64,000 bases of DNA from NCBI RefSeq assembly GCF_015709455.1, contig NZ_JADNQW010000005.1, positions 2,658,501-2,722,500 on the forward strand, written 5' to 3'. Made by a program: the position numbers and the translations under genes. The notes under the pieces were generated by a model. The model had not been told where the DNA came from, did no database searches, and saw nothing but the letters and a program-made list of their open reading frames with translations. Every line of letters starts with the position of its first letter. The stretch's first letter is position 1. Positions 55,253 to 64,000 of this stretch are shown one piece after another. The stretch comes from Methylosinus sp. H3A (GTDB taxonomy: Bacteria > Pseudomonadota > Alphaproteobacteria > Rhizobiales > Beijerinckiaceae).

Positions 55253-58200
55253 CTAATTATGTGGTGTCCTGCCTTCTGCGGAATATGGAAAATGCTCGAA
55301 GACAAACTGATACGTCCGTTCGACTTTTTCATCCCAGAGTTTACGATCATACACTTCCGGTAGTTGGTCTAGTTCCTGCCGAATTGTTTCACGCACATCC
55401 GCCTTAGCAGATTCACGCAACCGCCAGTCGAGAATGAGCTTTTCCTGCTTCAGCTTGTCGAGTAGCTCGCGTGCGATTGCCTTCACGTTCACCTCGTCCG
55501 CCTTCGTGAGCTTGGGCTCCGGACGGGTGAGGATGTCGAAAATAGCGAGCTCGTCCTCGGTCAATCCCACTTTGAGGTGTCGCTGCTCCTCTTCGTTCAA
55601 TGACCTCGCAAAAGCCGTCAGCTCCTCGAAAAGGCGCTCCGCATCCAAACTGCCGGCGTTGTATCGGTCTATGAGACTATTCAGTCGTTCGAGCAGGTCC
55701 ACCCGCGTTGGATTGCGATTGGCGAGCCCCTTCACACGTTCCTCGGCTTGACCGCGCAAAATTTCGGTCGCCGTTCGTTTGCGTCCCTGAGCGAATAGCT
55801 CGGTCAGCCTGTCGAAGTCGACGGTGGAGAGATCGAAGAGCTGTTTCATATCTTCGCCGGACGGCACGGGAGCGCGGATCTCGACGCCTGCGATAGCCTC
55901 ATCGATCAGTCGCTCGATTTCGGCGATTGCGGCGAGTGCACTCCTGGTCGGTCCTTTTCGGGTCATCGTTCGGATCATCTCCGCGACGACCTGGAGAACG
56001 ATCATATCGCCCCGGAACTCTATCGTGGCGGGATCTGGCAGGACCGCCCTGAAGAGCTTCCAAGCGTCCGAGACGAGGCGCAGATATGTGCGCTTCTCCT
56101 CGTCATTGCCGAGAAGCCTCTCCGCCGCTTGCTGCAGCGCCGCCTGACGTTCGAAGCCGTTCACGCGCATCACCTCGGCGGGACGAACATCGCGCGCCTC
56201 GGCGAAGGCGACCGCCAGACGTAGCGCCACCCGCAACTCCTCGACCAGCTTTTCCTTTCGCTCGATCGGGTCCGTGGTGACGCCGGGTCGCGGCTGGGCG
56301 TAGATCGCCAGCGCGGCCTTGAGATTGCGAAACACCCCGACATAGTCGACGATCAGCCCAGCCTGCTTGCCGGCAGAGACGCGATTTGCACGCGCGATCG
56401 TCTGCATCAGCGTGTGATTTTTCATCGGCTTGTCGATGTAGACCGTCGAGCAGGTCGGCACGTCGAAGCCGGTGATCCACATCGCGCAGACAAACACGAG
56501 CCGCAGCGGATCCTCCGCCGCTTTGAACTTCTCGTCCAAATTCTCTTTGACCAGTCGTCGTCGGTGCGGCTCGATATCGAGGCCGCGCTTCGCCATGAGC
56601 TGGATTTCATTCTGCGAGGGGCTCACGACGACGGCCATGTCGGTCTTGGCGAGCCAATCGACCTGCTCTTGGAGCGCCGCGCGCTCGACTGCATCCGAGA
56701 TCGCGGCGACGCGCTTCGCCTCCCGCGCCAGCATCTCGTCCCAGTGATGGCGAACCTTGTCATACATGCGGATCGCGGTCGCCTTGTCTATGGCGACGAA
56801 CATCGCCTTACCGCGATAGCCGCGCGCTGAAAAATGACGCACGAGATCGGCTGCGACCTTCTCTAGGCGATCGTTATTGGTGATGAGGTGATATTGCTTG
56901 GCGAAGCGCCGGGAGAGGGCGTCCTCCTCCTCCTCGGTCAAGTCCGCGTCATCGATCACCTGGGCGATCTCGTCGCCGAGCTGCTCATTGGTGAGGTGCA
57001 GCTCCGGCAGCCGGCTCTCGTAATAGAGCGGCACTGTGGCGCCGTCGGCGATCGACTGCGCGAAATCATAGATCGAGACGTAATCGCCGAACACCTCACG
57101 CGTCCGCTCCTCCTCGCCGGCGATCAGCGGCGTTCCGGTGAAGCCGATGAAGGCGGCGTTCGGCAGCGCCGCGCGCATATTGGCCGCGAGCGTATCGTAT
57201 TGGCTGCGATGCGCCTCGTCGGTGATGACGATGATGTCCTTACGGGTCGAAAGCACGGGATAGACCTCTCCCCGTGCGGTCCCGAATTTTTGGATCAGCG
57301 TGAAGATGTAGCGCTCATTCCCGCGCAGCAGCTCTTTCAGATGCTCCCGGCTGCGCGCCTGCACCTCATCACGGGTCTTGATCAGCGCGCCACAAGCGGA
57401 AAAGGTTCCGGTGATCTGTTCGTCGAGCTCTGTGCGATCGGTGACGATCAGAAACGTCCAATCGCCCGGCTTCTTGCGCAACACCTTACGGGCGAAGAAC
57501 AGCATGGACAGGCTCTTACCTGAGCCTTGCGTGTGCCAGAAGACGCCGAGCCGTCCCCGGTTCTCGTCGATCTTGTCGACGGCCGCGATGGCGCGGTTCA
57601 CGCCGAGCAGCTGATGCGTCTTGCCGAGCTTCTTGACGAGGCCGTTCTTGCCTTCCTCAAAGACGATGAAATTCTCGATGAGATCGAGGAAGCGCGCAGG
57701 ACGGCACGCGCCTTTGATCAGCGTGTCGAGGCTGACGACGCCGGGCTCGTCCTCGTCATCGACCCGCTTCCACTCGGCGAAATATTCGAGCGGCGCCTGC
57801 GGAGCGCCCAGCACGGCTTCGCGTCCATTGGAGAGCACGACGAAAGCGTTGGGCGTGAAGACATGCGGAATGGTAGTGCGATAGTCGCTGAGATTGCCCG
57901 TATAGGCGTCGGCCATGGCGCGATGGGCCGCCTTCAGCTCGATGAACAGCAGCGGCAGGCCATTCACAAAGCCGACGAGATCGGCGCGCTTCGTATAGAG
58001 CTCGCCCGCGAACCAGACCTGCGAGGCCAGCAAGAAGTCATTCTGATCCGACGCTACCCAATCGATGACGCGGACCGTCTCCGTCACCCTGGCGCCGCCG
58101 GCGCCGCGTATCTCGACCTTTACGCCATTGAGCAGGAGATCATGAATTTCGGCATTGGCCCGAATGGGATCGATCGCCCCGCGTTCGCGAGCGATGACAG

Positions 58201-58477
58201 AATAGGCGTCGTCGAGAGCTTCTTGCGGCAGATCGGGATTGAGCCGTTTCAGCGCGAGGCGGAGCCGGTTCGGCAAAATGGCGTCGCGCTTGGAGGCGCG
58301 CCCCTCGACGCTGCCGCCCCTGCCGGAGAACTCGCCATAGAGATCGGCGGTCTGCCAGCCGAGCGATGCGAACAGCTCTATGGCGGGCTGCTCGATGAGA
58401 TCATTCTCGGAAAAACCGCCATAGAGCTGCTGGCGCTGCTCATAGGAAATGTCGTCGGATCCACCGGAACGCGTCAT
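55253..58477 (-). CDS. hsdR: Type I restriction enzyme, R (endonuclease/translocase) subunit
   Basis: 1074 residues. The N-terminal nuclease domain contains DLVGFVNGLPLLFIELKAAH, the D-...-ExK metal-dependent core. The SF2 translocase follows: Walker A FWHTQGSGKSLSMLFFA, DEAH-box IVITDEAHRSQYD, TGTPLIAGEEERTREVFGDYVSIYDF, and later LVFVCAMWITGFDVPTCSTVYIDKPMKNHTLMQTIARANR. The C-terminal 250 residues are helical and mediate assembly with HsdM/S. The start overlaps the DUF4268 stop by 4 bp. It cuts unmodified DNA remote from the recognition site after ATP-driven translocation. Confidence 0.96.
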   Translation of the reverse strand: MTRSGGSDDISYEQRQQLYGGFSENDLIEQPAIELFASLGWQTADLYGEFSGRGGSVEGRASKRDAILPNRLRLALKRLNPDLPQEALDDAYSVIARERGAIDPIRANAEIHDLLLNGVKVEIRGAGGARVTETVRVIDWVASDQNDFLLASQVWFAGELYTKRADLVGFVNGLPLLFIELKAAHRAMADAYTGNLSDYRTTIPHVFTPNAFVVLSNGREAVLGAPQAPLEYFAEWKRVDDEDEPGVVSLDTLIKGACRPARFLDLIENFIVFEEGKNGLVKKLGKTHQLLGVNRAIAAVDKIDENRGRLGVFWHTQGSGKSLSMLFFARKVLRKKPGDWTFLIVTDRTELDEQITGTFSACGALIKTRDEVQARSREHLKELLRGNERYIFTLIQKFGTARGEVYPVLSTRKDIIVITDEAHRSQYDTLAANMRAALPNAAFIGFTGTPLIAGEEERTREVFGDYVSIYDFAQSIADGATVPLYYESRLPELHLTNEQLGDEIAQVIDDADLTEEEEDALSRRFAKQYHLITNNDRLEKVAADLVRHFSARGYRGKAMFVAIDKATAIRMYDKVRHHWDEMLAREAKRVAAISDAVERAALQEQVDWLAKTDMAVVVSPSQNEIQLMAKRGLDIEPHRRRLVKENLDEKFKAAEDPLRLVFVCAMWITGFDVPTCSTVYIDKPMKNHTLMQTIARANRVSAGKQAGLIVDYVGVFRNLKAALAIYAQPRPGVTTDPIERKEKLVEELRVALRLAVAFAEARDVRPAEVMRVNGFERQAALQQAAERLLGNDEEKRTYLRLVSDAWKLFRAVLPDPATIEFRGDMIVLQVVAEMIRTMTRKGPTRSALAAIAEIERLIDEAIAGVEIRAPVPSGEDMKQLFDLSTVDFDRLTELFAQGRKRTATEILRGQAEERVKGLANRNPTRVDLLERLNSLIDRYNAGSLDAERLFEELTAFARSLNEEEQRHLKVGLTEDELAIFDILTRPEPKLTKADEVNVKAIARELLDKLKQEKLILDWRLRESAKADVRETIRQELDQLPEVYDRKLWDEKVERTYQFVFEHFPYSAEGRTPHN

Positions 58478-59487
58478 TCCTCGCCCTGATCCTCTTCCAG
58501 AGGCTCACCATCAGCCGGACGCGAGAGCGCCTTCACGCGATTGCCGAACACCAATTTGAAGCGGTCCATCTTTGCGAGCATCCAATCATGGAGATCCTCG
58601 CGCTGGGACTCGTCGCTGGGGTCGACGCTATGGCGGAACAGAGCGATGCGCGACGCCTTCTTTGTCGGCAGCTCTTGCCAGTCGAGCGCCTCGCCGAACT
58701 CCCGTTCGATAGCCAGCTTGTCGGCGAAGAGAGCGCGAAAGGCGGATTTATCTACGTCGCGACGAGCGTAGAGCTCGACGCCGATTCGCCTCTTGTCTGT
58801 GCTGATGGTGGCGCTGATCACGAAGTCGCTGCGGCCGATCGGGAAGTTGAACCAATGGTCCTTATTGGGACGCCTGATCTTGAAGTGCGAACCTCTCGCC
58901 TTCAGGAACTCGGAGAAGGACGCCCAATAGGAGAGCCGCACATGATGTCGCGCGGCCAGCTCACCCTCTCCGAGATGACGCGCCGCCGAGCGCGCGCTCC
59001 TCGTCCAGTCGTTAGGGCTGGCGATGACGTTGAAGCGCGGAGCCGGCGCCGAATTGTCGATGCGCCACAGCTCGATCTCTATGGCGAAGAAGGAGAAGTC
59101 GTCGGCCGTGTTCGTGTTCAGCCAATCGATCGCCGCACGATGGTCGGGCTGGATCGTCTCGGCGATCCAGACGATCGTCTTGGCGCCCTCTATGCCGGCG
59201 AGATAGGTGAGGATTTGCCCGAGATGCTTGTGATCGGTGCGGCCGAACTGATTTTCGATGACGACGCGATGATCGGCCTCCTCGGTCGAGCGCGCCAGAA
59301 TATCGGCGCGGAAGGAGCCGACCCAATGCTCGACGGCCTCCACCTCGAGCTCCATGCCGAGCGCGTCGCCGAGCAGCGCTATCACGGCCGGCTCGGCGAG
59401 CCAGGGCGTGAAATTGCCGTCCTCGGTCGGCCAGGCTTTGGTGAGCGGCACACGGTCGAATTTGCCGAGCGTGACGATCGAGTTCAT
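58474..59487 (-). CDS. DUF4268 protein with PD-(D/E)XK-like N-terminus, inside the hsd operon
   Basis: 337 residues from the ATG at 59487 (GGAGG upstream, overlapping the hsdS stop by 4 bp). The N-terminal half, VGSFRADILARSTEEADHRVVIENQFGRTDHKHLGQILTYLAGI, then IVWIAETIQPDHRAAIDWLN, is the nuclease-like module of DUF4268 proteins: D-x-L, then the acidic ENQ core. The C-terminal half is DUF4268 itself (YWASFSEFLKARG, FPIGRSDFVISATIST, RIGVELYARRDVDKSAFRALFADK, then LDWQELP). It overlaps hsdR by 4 bp on its other side, so it is translated as part of the restriction operon. Its contribution is unknown. Confidence 0.85.
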   Translation of the reverse strand: MNSIVTLGKFDRVPLTKAWPTEDGNFTPWLAEPAVIALLGDALGMELEVEAVEHWVGSFRADILARSTEEADHRVVIENQFGRTDHKHLGQILTYLAGIEGAKTIVWIAETIQPDHRAAIDWLNTNTADDFSFFAIEIELWRIDNSAPAPRFNVIASPNDWTRSARSAARHLGEGELAARHHVRLSYWASFSEFLKARGSHFKIRRPNKDHWFNFPIGRSDFVISATISTDKRRIGVELYARRDVDKSAFRALFADKLAIEREFGEALDWQELPTKKASRIALFRHSVDPSDESQREDLHDWMLAKMDRFKLVFGNRVKALSRPADGEPLEEDQGEE

Positions 59488-60773
59488 TCCGCCGCCTCCT
59501 TCAGCGCTGTCGCAGCGGCGCTGACGTCGATCTCGCCGGCGATGAGCTTGGGGAGGAGGAGATCGCGCTGGGCGCGGAGGTTGGCGTTTGCACACTCCAA
59601 GATCTCTCTCAGGTCTGCAAAGCCTTCCATGATATGATCAAACTGTTCCAACAGTCGCTTAGGCGGCAATATTATCGGCATAGAGGTAAGGACTTGGGCA
59701 TTGGCGTTCGGTTGCGCCGCCCCGCCGACGTTTCTCGCAATGAACGCCTTATATTTGTCACTCTCGATAACTTGCCCTAAATAATAATTCGAAGAAATAT
59801 TGGTGATCCGGAGGCGGACCAAATACGACGCAAAGACAGCAGAGGGGTGACGTTTGCCAAGATGCTTCGCGTATCCAGTCGTAGCGCCAGTGCGGGCTAT
59901 AACAATGTCACCTGGAGATAAAGAATACTGCTCAGCTTTTTTTGCTGGGATACTGCAATATGGAACACGGCTCCAATCAATGGCCGCGGGAACGATATCT
60001 GTGATTCTCAGAAACTTCGGGCCGATGTTTTCCTGTGTGGCTTTAGCGGTGTAGCCGTAGTCGACTTTATCGCAAACGTCTTTGATCGTAGCCATCGTCC
60101 ACCCACGCGGGATCGGCCCGATGGCGCTTTCGACCAAGGGCAGACCCTCGCAGCCGGGGGCGCGGAAATGGACGAACCATTCCTCGAAAATGCGCCGCGC
60201 CATATCCTCCAGGATCGCAATCCTCCGCGTGTTGTTCTCGATGAGGTCGTCAAACCTGGCAAGGAAATCCGCTATACGCCGTTGTTCATCGCAGCTGGGC
60301 AGTGAAACCTCGAACTCTCTGAGCATTTGAAGATTTATATGAGGCACCCCAGACGAAGACGCTAAAGCTTCAATTTGAGCTATTATCCTTGGCTGTCTGA
60401 AATAATAATAAATGAAAGTAGAATCGGCCATTGACGGATCTACCGTAAGTTTCATCTGACTTTGTGAAACCACGTAACGATCATAAGGACCATTTTCTGG
60501 TATCAGCCCAATCTGGCCGAGTGTCCCCCGTTGAGTGAATACAAGATCTCCCGGTCGCGCAATGTGCGCGCTTAATTCATCAGCTTTTTGCTGCGATACA
60601 AATACAAAATCGTTGGCGTTAAACCGACGATCGAAGGGAAGATTTATTCCACGGATAACAGGAACACCTTTATGCACATACATACTTGAAACGAGCTTCG
60701 AACCAAAAGGGCCACCGTTGAGAGCATGTGGCGCTTTATCCGCGAGTTCCAAAATTGTGTTTGTTTGGCGCAT
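59484..60773 (-). CDS. hsdS: Type I restriction-modification specificity subunit
   Basis: 429 residues with two target-recognition domains. TRD1 begins GGPFGSKLVSSMYVHKGVPVIRG and includes ARPGDLVFTQRGTLGQIGLI; the first central conserved helix (SCDEQRRIADFLARFDDLIENNTRRIAILEDMARRIFEEWF) is the half-specific spacer. TRD2 follows with FLRITDIVPAAIDWSRV and LSPGDIVIARTGATTGYA, and the second conserved region ends LLPKLIAGEIDVS. It directs HsdM and HsdR to a bipartite sequence. The gene starts on the hsdM stop (TAATG) and its composition is lower in GC than hsdM, as usual for diversifying hsdS. Confidence 0.95.
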   Translation of the reverse strand: MRQTNTILELADKAPHALNGGPFGSKLVSSMYVHKGVPVIRGINLPFDRRFNANDFVFVSQQKADELSAHIARPGDLVFTQRGTLGQIGLIPENGPYDRYVVSQSQMKLTVDPSMADSTFIYYYFRQPRIIAQIEALASSSGVPHINLQMLREFEVSLPSCDEQRRIADFLARFDDLIENNTRRIAILEDMARRIFEEWFVHFRAPGCEGLPLVESAIGPIPRGWTMATIKDVCDKVDYGYTAKATQENIGPKFLRITDIVPAAIDWSRVPYCSIPAKKAEQYSLSPGDIVIARTGATTGYAKHLGKRHPSAVFASYLVRLRITNISSNYYLGQVIESDKYKAFIARNVGGAAQPNANAQVLTSMPIILPPKRLLEQFDHIMEGFADLREILECANANLRAQRDLLLPKLIAGEIDVSAAATALKEAAE

Positions 60774-62320
60774 TACATCAATTCCGCAACATTTGAGGCA
60801 ATGAGAGTCTCCAATTCACGTGCCTCTCCCGTCAGCCTCTCGAACTCCTCCTGCAACTCCTCGAGCTTCTCGCGAAAATCCTCGGTCTCCGCCTCACGCG
60901 CCGAGGCGCCGACGTAGCGTCCAGGATTGAGACTCCAGCCCTGCGCCTCAATCTCCTCGCGGCTCGCCGCCTTGCAGAGGCCCGGCACATCGGCATAGCT
61001 CTTCGCAAGCCCGCGCTCGTCGAGCAGATCGAAGGAATTGCGGATCAGCTCCACTTGCTCCCCACGCCACAGACGCACGATATTGGCGAGGAACTCGATC
61101 TGCGCGTCCGTGAACTCGCGATGCGCGCGGTCGATTTGGCGGAACACATGGCGCGCGTCGATGAAGAGAACCTCATTCGCGCGCTTGGTCTTCGTCTTGC
61201 CCTTGTCGAAGAACCAGAGCGTGCAAGGCAGAGTGACCGTGTAGAAAAAATTCGGCCCGACCGAGACGATGCAATCCACCATCCCCGTCTCGATCAGCGC
61301 CTTGCGAATGTCGAGCTCCGTGCCGCGCGCGTCGGCGGCGGAATTGGCCATGACGAAGCCGGCGCGGCCCGTCTCGTTCAGCGCCGACCAGAACATCTCG
61401 ATCCAGAGATAATTAGCGTTGTCGGGCTTGGGCAGCCCATGCGGGAAGCGATCCTCGCGCTTCTTGATCGCATCCTTCTCCTTGTCGACGCCATCGACAT
61501 TGAAAGGCGGATTTGCCATGAGGTAATCGAACTGGCCGACGATAGGGAAGGGCTCGTCATAATAGGCGTTGGCCTCGCGGATCGTCCCACCGACGCCATG
61601 AACCGCGAGATTCATGCGCGCCAGGCGCTGCGTCTCGGCGACCTTCTCAATGCCGAAGATTGACAGCTCCTTCTCCGGCGCGCGCTTATGGGCGCGCACG
61701 AAATCGGCCGAATGGACGAACATGCCGCCGGAGCCGCAGGCGGGATCGAGGATGCGGCCGTGATAGGGCTCGATGATCTCGACGATGAGCTGCACGATGC
61801 TGGAGGGTGTGTAGAACTCGCCGCCCTTCTGCATCTCCTGCTTGGCGAAATTGCCCATGAAATTCTCATAGACACGCCCGAAGGCGTCGCCGGAGATGTC
61901 GAGCGGAGCCAGCTGCTTGATGAGCTCGCGCAGAATATCGTCTCCGACGGCGCCGTAATTCTTGGGTAGAGCGTCGGCGAGATCGGGATTGTGCTTTTCT
62001 ATGTCCGCCATCGCGCCATTGAGGGCGCGGCCGAGATTGGCGCCCTCGGGCAGAGCGAGGAGATGGGAGAAGCGCGCCTCCGGGGTCAGATAGACGACGC
62101 CCTGCGCCTTGAAAGCATCCGGCGTCGGCGCGCCGAGACGACTGCCCGGACGCGGCTTCAGCTTCTTCTCCGCTTCGGCGAAGCGCCCGTCCGCATAGCG
62201 GAGGAACAAGAGACCGAGCACCGGGCGGGAATATTCGGAAGGCTTGAGGCCGGAATTCGCCCGCAGCTGGTCCGCCACGTTCCAGAGCCGCCGATCTGTA
62301 TCCGCATCATCCGAAGCCAT
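60773..62320 (-). CDS. hsdM: Type I restriction-modification methylase subunit
   Basis: 515 residues from the ATG at 62320; the frame is open to 62440 but HsdM homologues start near [42 protein letters not shown]. The SAM-binding motif I is [18 protein letters not shown] and the catalytic motif IV is YLMANPPFN. The [17 protein letters not shown] block precedes motif I as normal, and the C-terminus is a coiled coil ([34 protein letters not shown]) for HsdS contact. It methylates adenines at the recognition site. First gene of the operon hsdM-hsdS-DUF4268-hsdR. Confidence 0.96.
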   Translation of the reverse strand: MASDDADTDRRLWNVADQLRANSGLKPSEYSRPVLGLLFLRYADGRFAEAEKKLKPRPGSRLGAPTPDAFKAQGVVYLTPEARFSHLLALPEGANLGRALNGAMADIEKHNPDLADALPKNYGAVGDDILRELIKQLAPLDISGDAFGRVYENFMGNFAKQEMQKGGEFYTPSSIVQLIVEIIEPYHGRILDPACGSGGMFVHSADFVRAHKRAPEKELSIFGIEKVAETQRLARMNLAVHGVGGTIREANAYYDEPFPIVGQFDYLMANPPFNVDGVDKEKDAIKKREDRFPHGLPKPDNANYLWIEMFWSALNETGRAGFVMANSAADARGTELDIRKALIETGMVDCIVSVGPNFFYTVTLPCTLWFFDKGKTKTKRANEVLFIDARHVFRQIDRAHREFTDAQIEFLANIVRLWRGEQVELIRNSFDLLDERGLAKSYADVPGLCKAASREEIEAQGWSLNPGRYVGASAREAETEDFREKLEELQEEFERLTGEARELETLIASNVAELM

Positions 62321-62603
62321 AATTCCCCCACGAAATCGAAGGGGCCTATCTTGCCGCCGCGACGCCGGAAAGCAATACGGTTTCAGAGAAGACGGTATCC
62401 GCTCCCGCACCGCCGCCTCGGACGATCGATGGATCGCCATTCCCGATGGAGGCGAGGGGCACGAAAGCCCAATAAGCCGCGCCGGACGCTCGGCGGCCCT
62501 GCGGATTTCCTAGCCACGTCGCTATGTTCGAAGTCCTAGAAAAAACCCGGACGTTCCATGGGGATGGAGCCTGGGAGCAGAGTAATCAGGCCGCCGATCC
62601 CTA

Positions 62604-63149
62604 TCACCGTTCGGCCGCGTCATTCGACCGAAGGAATGTTTCGAAGCACGTCTCGAGGAGCTCTTTCATAGACATCCCTCGTTGAACGGCTTCCCCCTTA
62701 AAGCGACGATGGAAATCGGAGGACACCTTGAAGTTCATATCCACAGGAGCCGGCCGACCCGCCGATGGGACGGCGCCGGTCGCATCTTCGCTCTCGATCG
62801 TGGAGCTTGGGTCGTCGCCGACCTCCATGCATGGGGATATTCGAGCATCTCGGCGCGCCGCATACTTCGGATCGAAGGTAATCTGTAGGCCGGGGTGCAG
62901 CGGCATGTAGGATCCCAGGACGGCTGAGAAGAGCGCGCCGGGTTCGATTTCCAAAGCTATGGCGAGAGGAATCGTTTGCTCTAAGGGCACGCGAAGTTCA
63001 CCGGTGGCGAAAAGACAGATCGGCCGATCACTGCTGTAGCCGATGTCCATCGCGACCTGTGATGCTGATTTCCGTTCTTGAAGAGCCTCTAGCCCCTCTC
63101 GTATTAGCTTGGTGGCCGTCGCTCGTTGCTCGCAACACTTAGTCTTCAC
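62604..63149 (-). CDS. Two-domain regulator: Cro-type HTH plus ribbon-helix-helix-like C-terminus
   Basis: 181 residues. Residues 20-80 contain a helix-turn-helix-like segment seen in phage and plasmid proteins (SASQVAMDIGYSSDRPICLFATGELRVPLEQTIPLAIALEIEPGALFSAVLGSY). A disordered Ser/Asp-rich linker is followed by VDMNFKVSSDFHRRFKGEAVQRGMSMKELLETCFETFL, which has the strand-helix-helix shape of RHH or ParG-like domains. It is divergent from the serine recombinase at 63488 and may control it. The name is descriptive; no database family is claimed. Confidence 0.55.
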   Translation of the reverse strand: MKTKCCEQRATATKLIREGLEALQERKSASQVAMDIGYSSDRPICLFATGELRVPLEQTIPLAIALEIEPGALFSAVLGSYMPLHPGLQITFDPKYAARRDARISPCMEVGDDPSSTIESEDATGAVPSAGRPAPVDMNFKVSSDFHRRFKGEAVQRGMSMKELLETCFETFLRSNDAAER

Positions 63150-63487
63150 GTTGATTGTCCTCTATTAAAAGTAGCTATTTGCTGTTTTAACATACATTTT
63201 TGTTTTGTTGTGCGGGGTGTAAAAGCTATCTTTTTGTCATTCAAGGTTGGGTATCGTCTATATTTTATTGCGGGATTTCGGAGCCCGGGCGCGCTTTAGG
63301 GTCGCGAATTGCTTTGCCCGCATTCGGGTTGCACACCTCTAAAAGGTCGGTGATCGTCGGTCAACTTGTATATCACTAAACGTATGCCGATAAAATCCAT
63401 TCAAAATCAGTCAGTTTTTACTGTTGTATATCTCTATATGGGTTGGTATAGTGTCGTTCATTAGACATGTATAGAGGGATCGCCGTT
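63150..63487. promoter_or_regulatory. AT-rich divergent regulatory region
   Basis: 338 bp between the leftward regulator and the rightward recombinase. It is much more AT-rich than the chromosome and contains several TATA-like runs (for example near 63425-63455), but no single promoter or operator stands out. Confidence 0.35.
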
Positions 63488-64000
63488 ATGCGTGGAGCTA
63501 TAGCGTATGTAAGAGTTTCGACTGAGCATCAGGCAGCAAATGGGATAAGCTTGGATGGTCAAACGACACAAATTCGTAGATTTGCTAAGGATATAGGCTT
63601 TAAGATAATGAAGGTAATGAGGGAGTCTGCCTCGGCAATGGGCGAATCTATTGAAAGCCGGCCAGTGCTTAGAGAGGCTGCTGATTTATCTGACCGTAAG
63701 GGGTGGCCTATAATCGTGGCGAGTTTCGATCGATTTACACGAAATCTGGCTACGGCAGAGAATCATGTTCTCAACAATAAGCTACATATTATTTCAGCAA
63801 GCAACGGCCCCGATGCCGATTACCTCGTTCTGCGCAGTCAAGCCGCGCGTGCTCAAAAAGAAGGGCGGGAGATCGGTCGGCGCACAAGGGAAGGGCTGGC
63901 CAAGGCTAAGGCTCGTGGCGCCCGTCTCGGCAATACTGTCAACTTGAATGAGGCGCAGAGGAAAGGCGCCGATGCCAACAGAGCCCTCGCTCGGCAGCGC
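63488..64000 (+). CDS. Serine recombinase, 3' end outside window
   Basis: 171 codons, open at the window edge, starting ATG at 63488 after a GGGAT region. The N-terminus RGAIAYVRVSTEHQAANGISLDGQTTQIRRFA holds the catalytic Ser (VRVST). Then come the SASAMGESIESRPVLREAADLS segment and IIVASFDRFTRN, where the usual KLDRLSR is changed. The lengthy QAARAQKEGREIGRRTREGLAKAKARGARLG section is the E helix and linker. The gene is AT-rich compared with the rest. It may be a large serine recombinase or a resolvase; the missing end prevents a decision. Confidence 0.8.
   Translation, partial: MRGAIAYVRVSTEHQAANGISLDGQTTQIRRFAKDIGFKIMKVMRESASAMGESIESRPVLREAADLSDRKGWPIIVASFDRFTRNLATAENHVLNNKLHIISASNGPDADYLVLRSQAARAQKEGREIGRRTREGLAKAKARGARLGNTVNLNEAQRKGADANRALARQR

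Overview
This window is GC-rich Alphaproteobacterial chromosome, most likely Hyphomicrobiales and possibly a Methylocystaceae-type methanotroph (the family is an inference). The support is a CcrM-type GANTC methyltransferase, a FixL/FixJ-like pair, an alphaproteobacterial LexA box, Omp25-like porin sequence and codon use dominated by G/C-ending codons. No rRNA, complete tRNA or CRISPR array was seen.

Left part (1-11 kb): a HerA-like ATPase cut by the window edge, a small c-type cytochrome, a TonB-dependent receptor with an exported DJ-1/PfpI protein, a divergent two-component system, a radical SAM protein behind a LexA-box promoter, RNase HII, CcrM and a cupin. From 11 to 17 kb lies a molybdenum locus: two YqeB-family proteins, a ModE-like DNA-binding protein without a ligand domain, a free-standing TOBE protein derived from a ModC C-terminus, a group III truncated globin, an HTH plus periplasmic-binding-like regulator, and ModA without ModB or ModC nearby. 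Three similar TATAT-type dyads precede three of these genes.

Middle part (17-47 kb): a TldD and a TldE/PmbA gene flank an opposite-strand unit of DUF2946 protein, FecI, FecR and an STN-containing TonB receptor. This may be a metal or metallopeptide uptake system. Then come a TPR-glycosyltransferase-DUF6165 fusion, a cytoplasmic globin-coupled chemoreceptor, a five-PAS kinase with a FixJ-like partner, a membrane protein, an outer-membrane barrel, a DUF2975/DUF2975/Cro-type operon, an IS5-family element, an exported metallo-beta-lactamase-fold protein and a DUF1549/DUF1553 plus DUF1501 gene pair of the kind common in Planctomycetes.

Right part (47.5 kb to the end) is a mobile island. It starts at a 25-bp tRNA 3'-end fragment next to a tyrosine recombinase that is interrupted by an IS256-family element. 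Its cargo is an AT-rich AlbA/Schlafen-STAND NTPase gene (the strongest candidate for an undescribed defence protein), a resolvase, a DUF2293 protein, a type I restriction-modification operon hsdM-hsdS-DUF4268-hsdR with overlapping genes, a two-domain regulator and a second serine recombinase that runs off the window. The tRNA fragment orientation predicts that the intact tRNA and the other island end lie to the right of the window.
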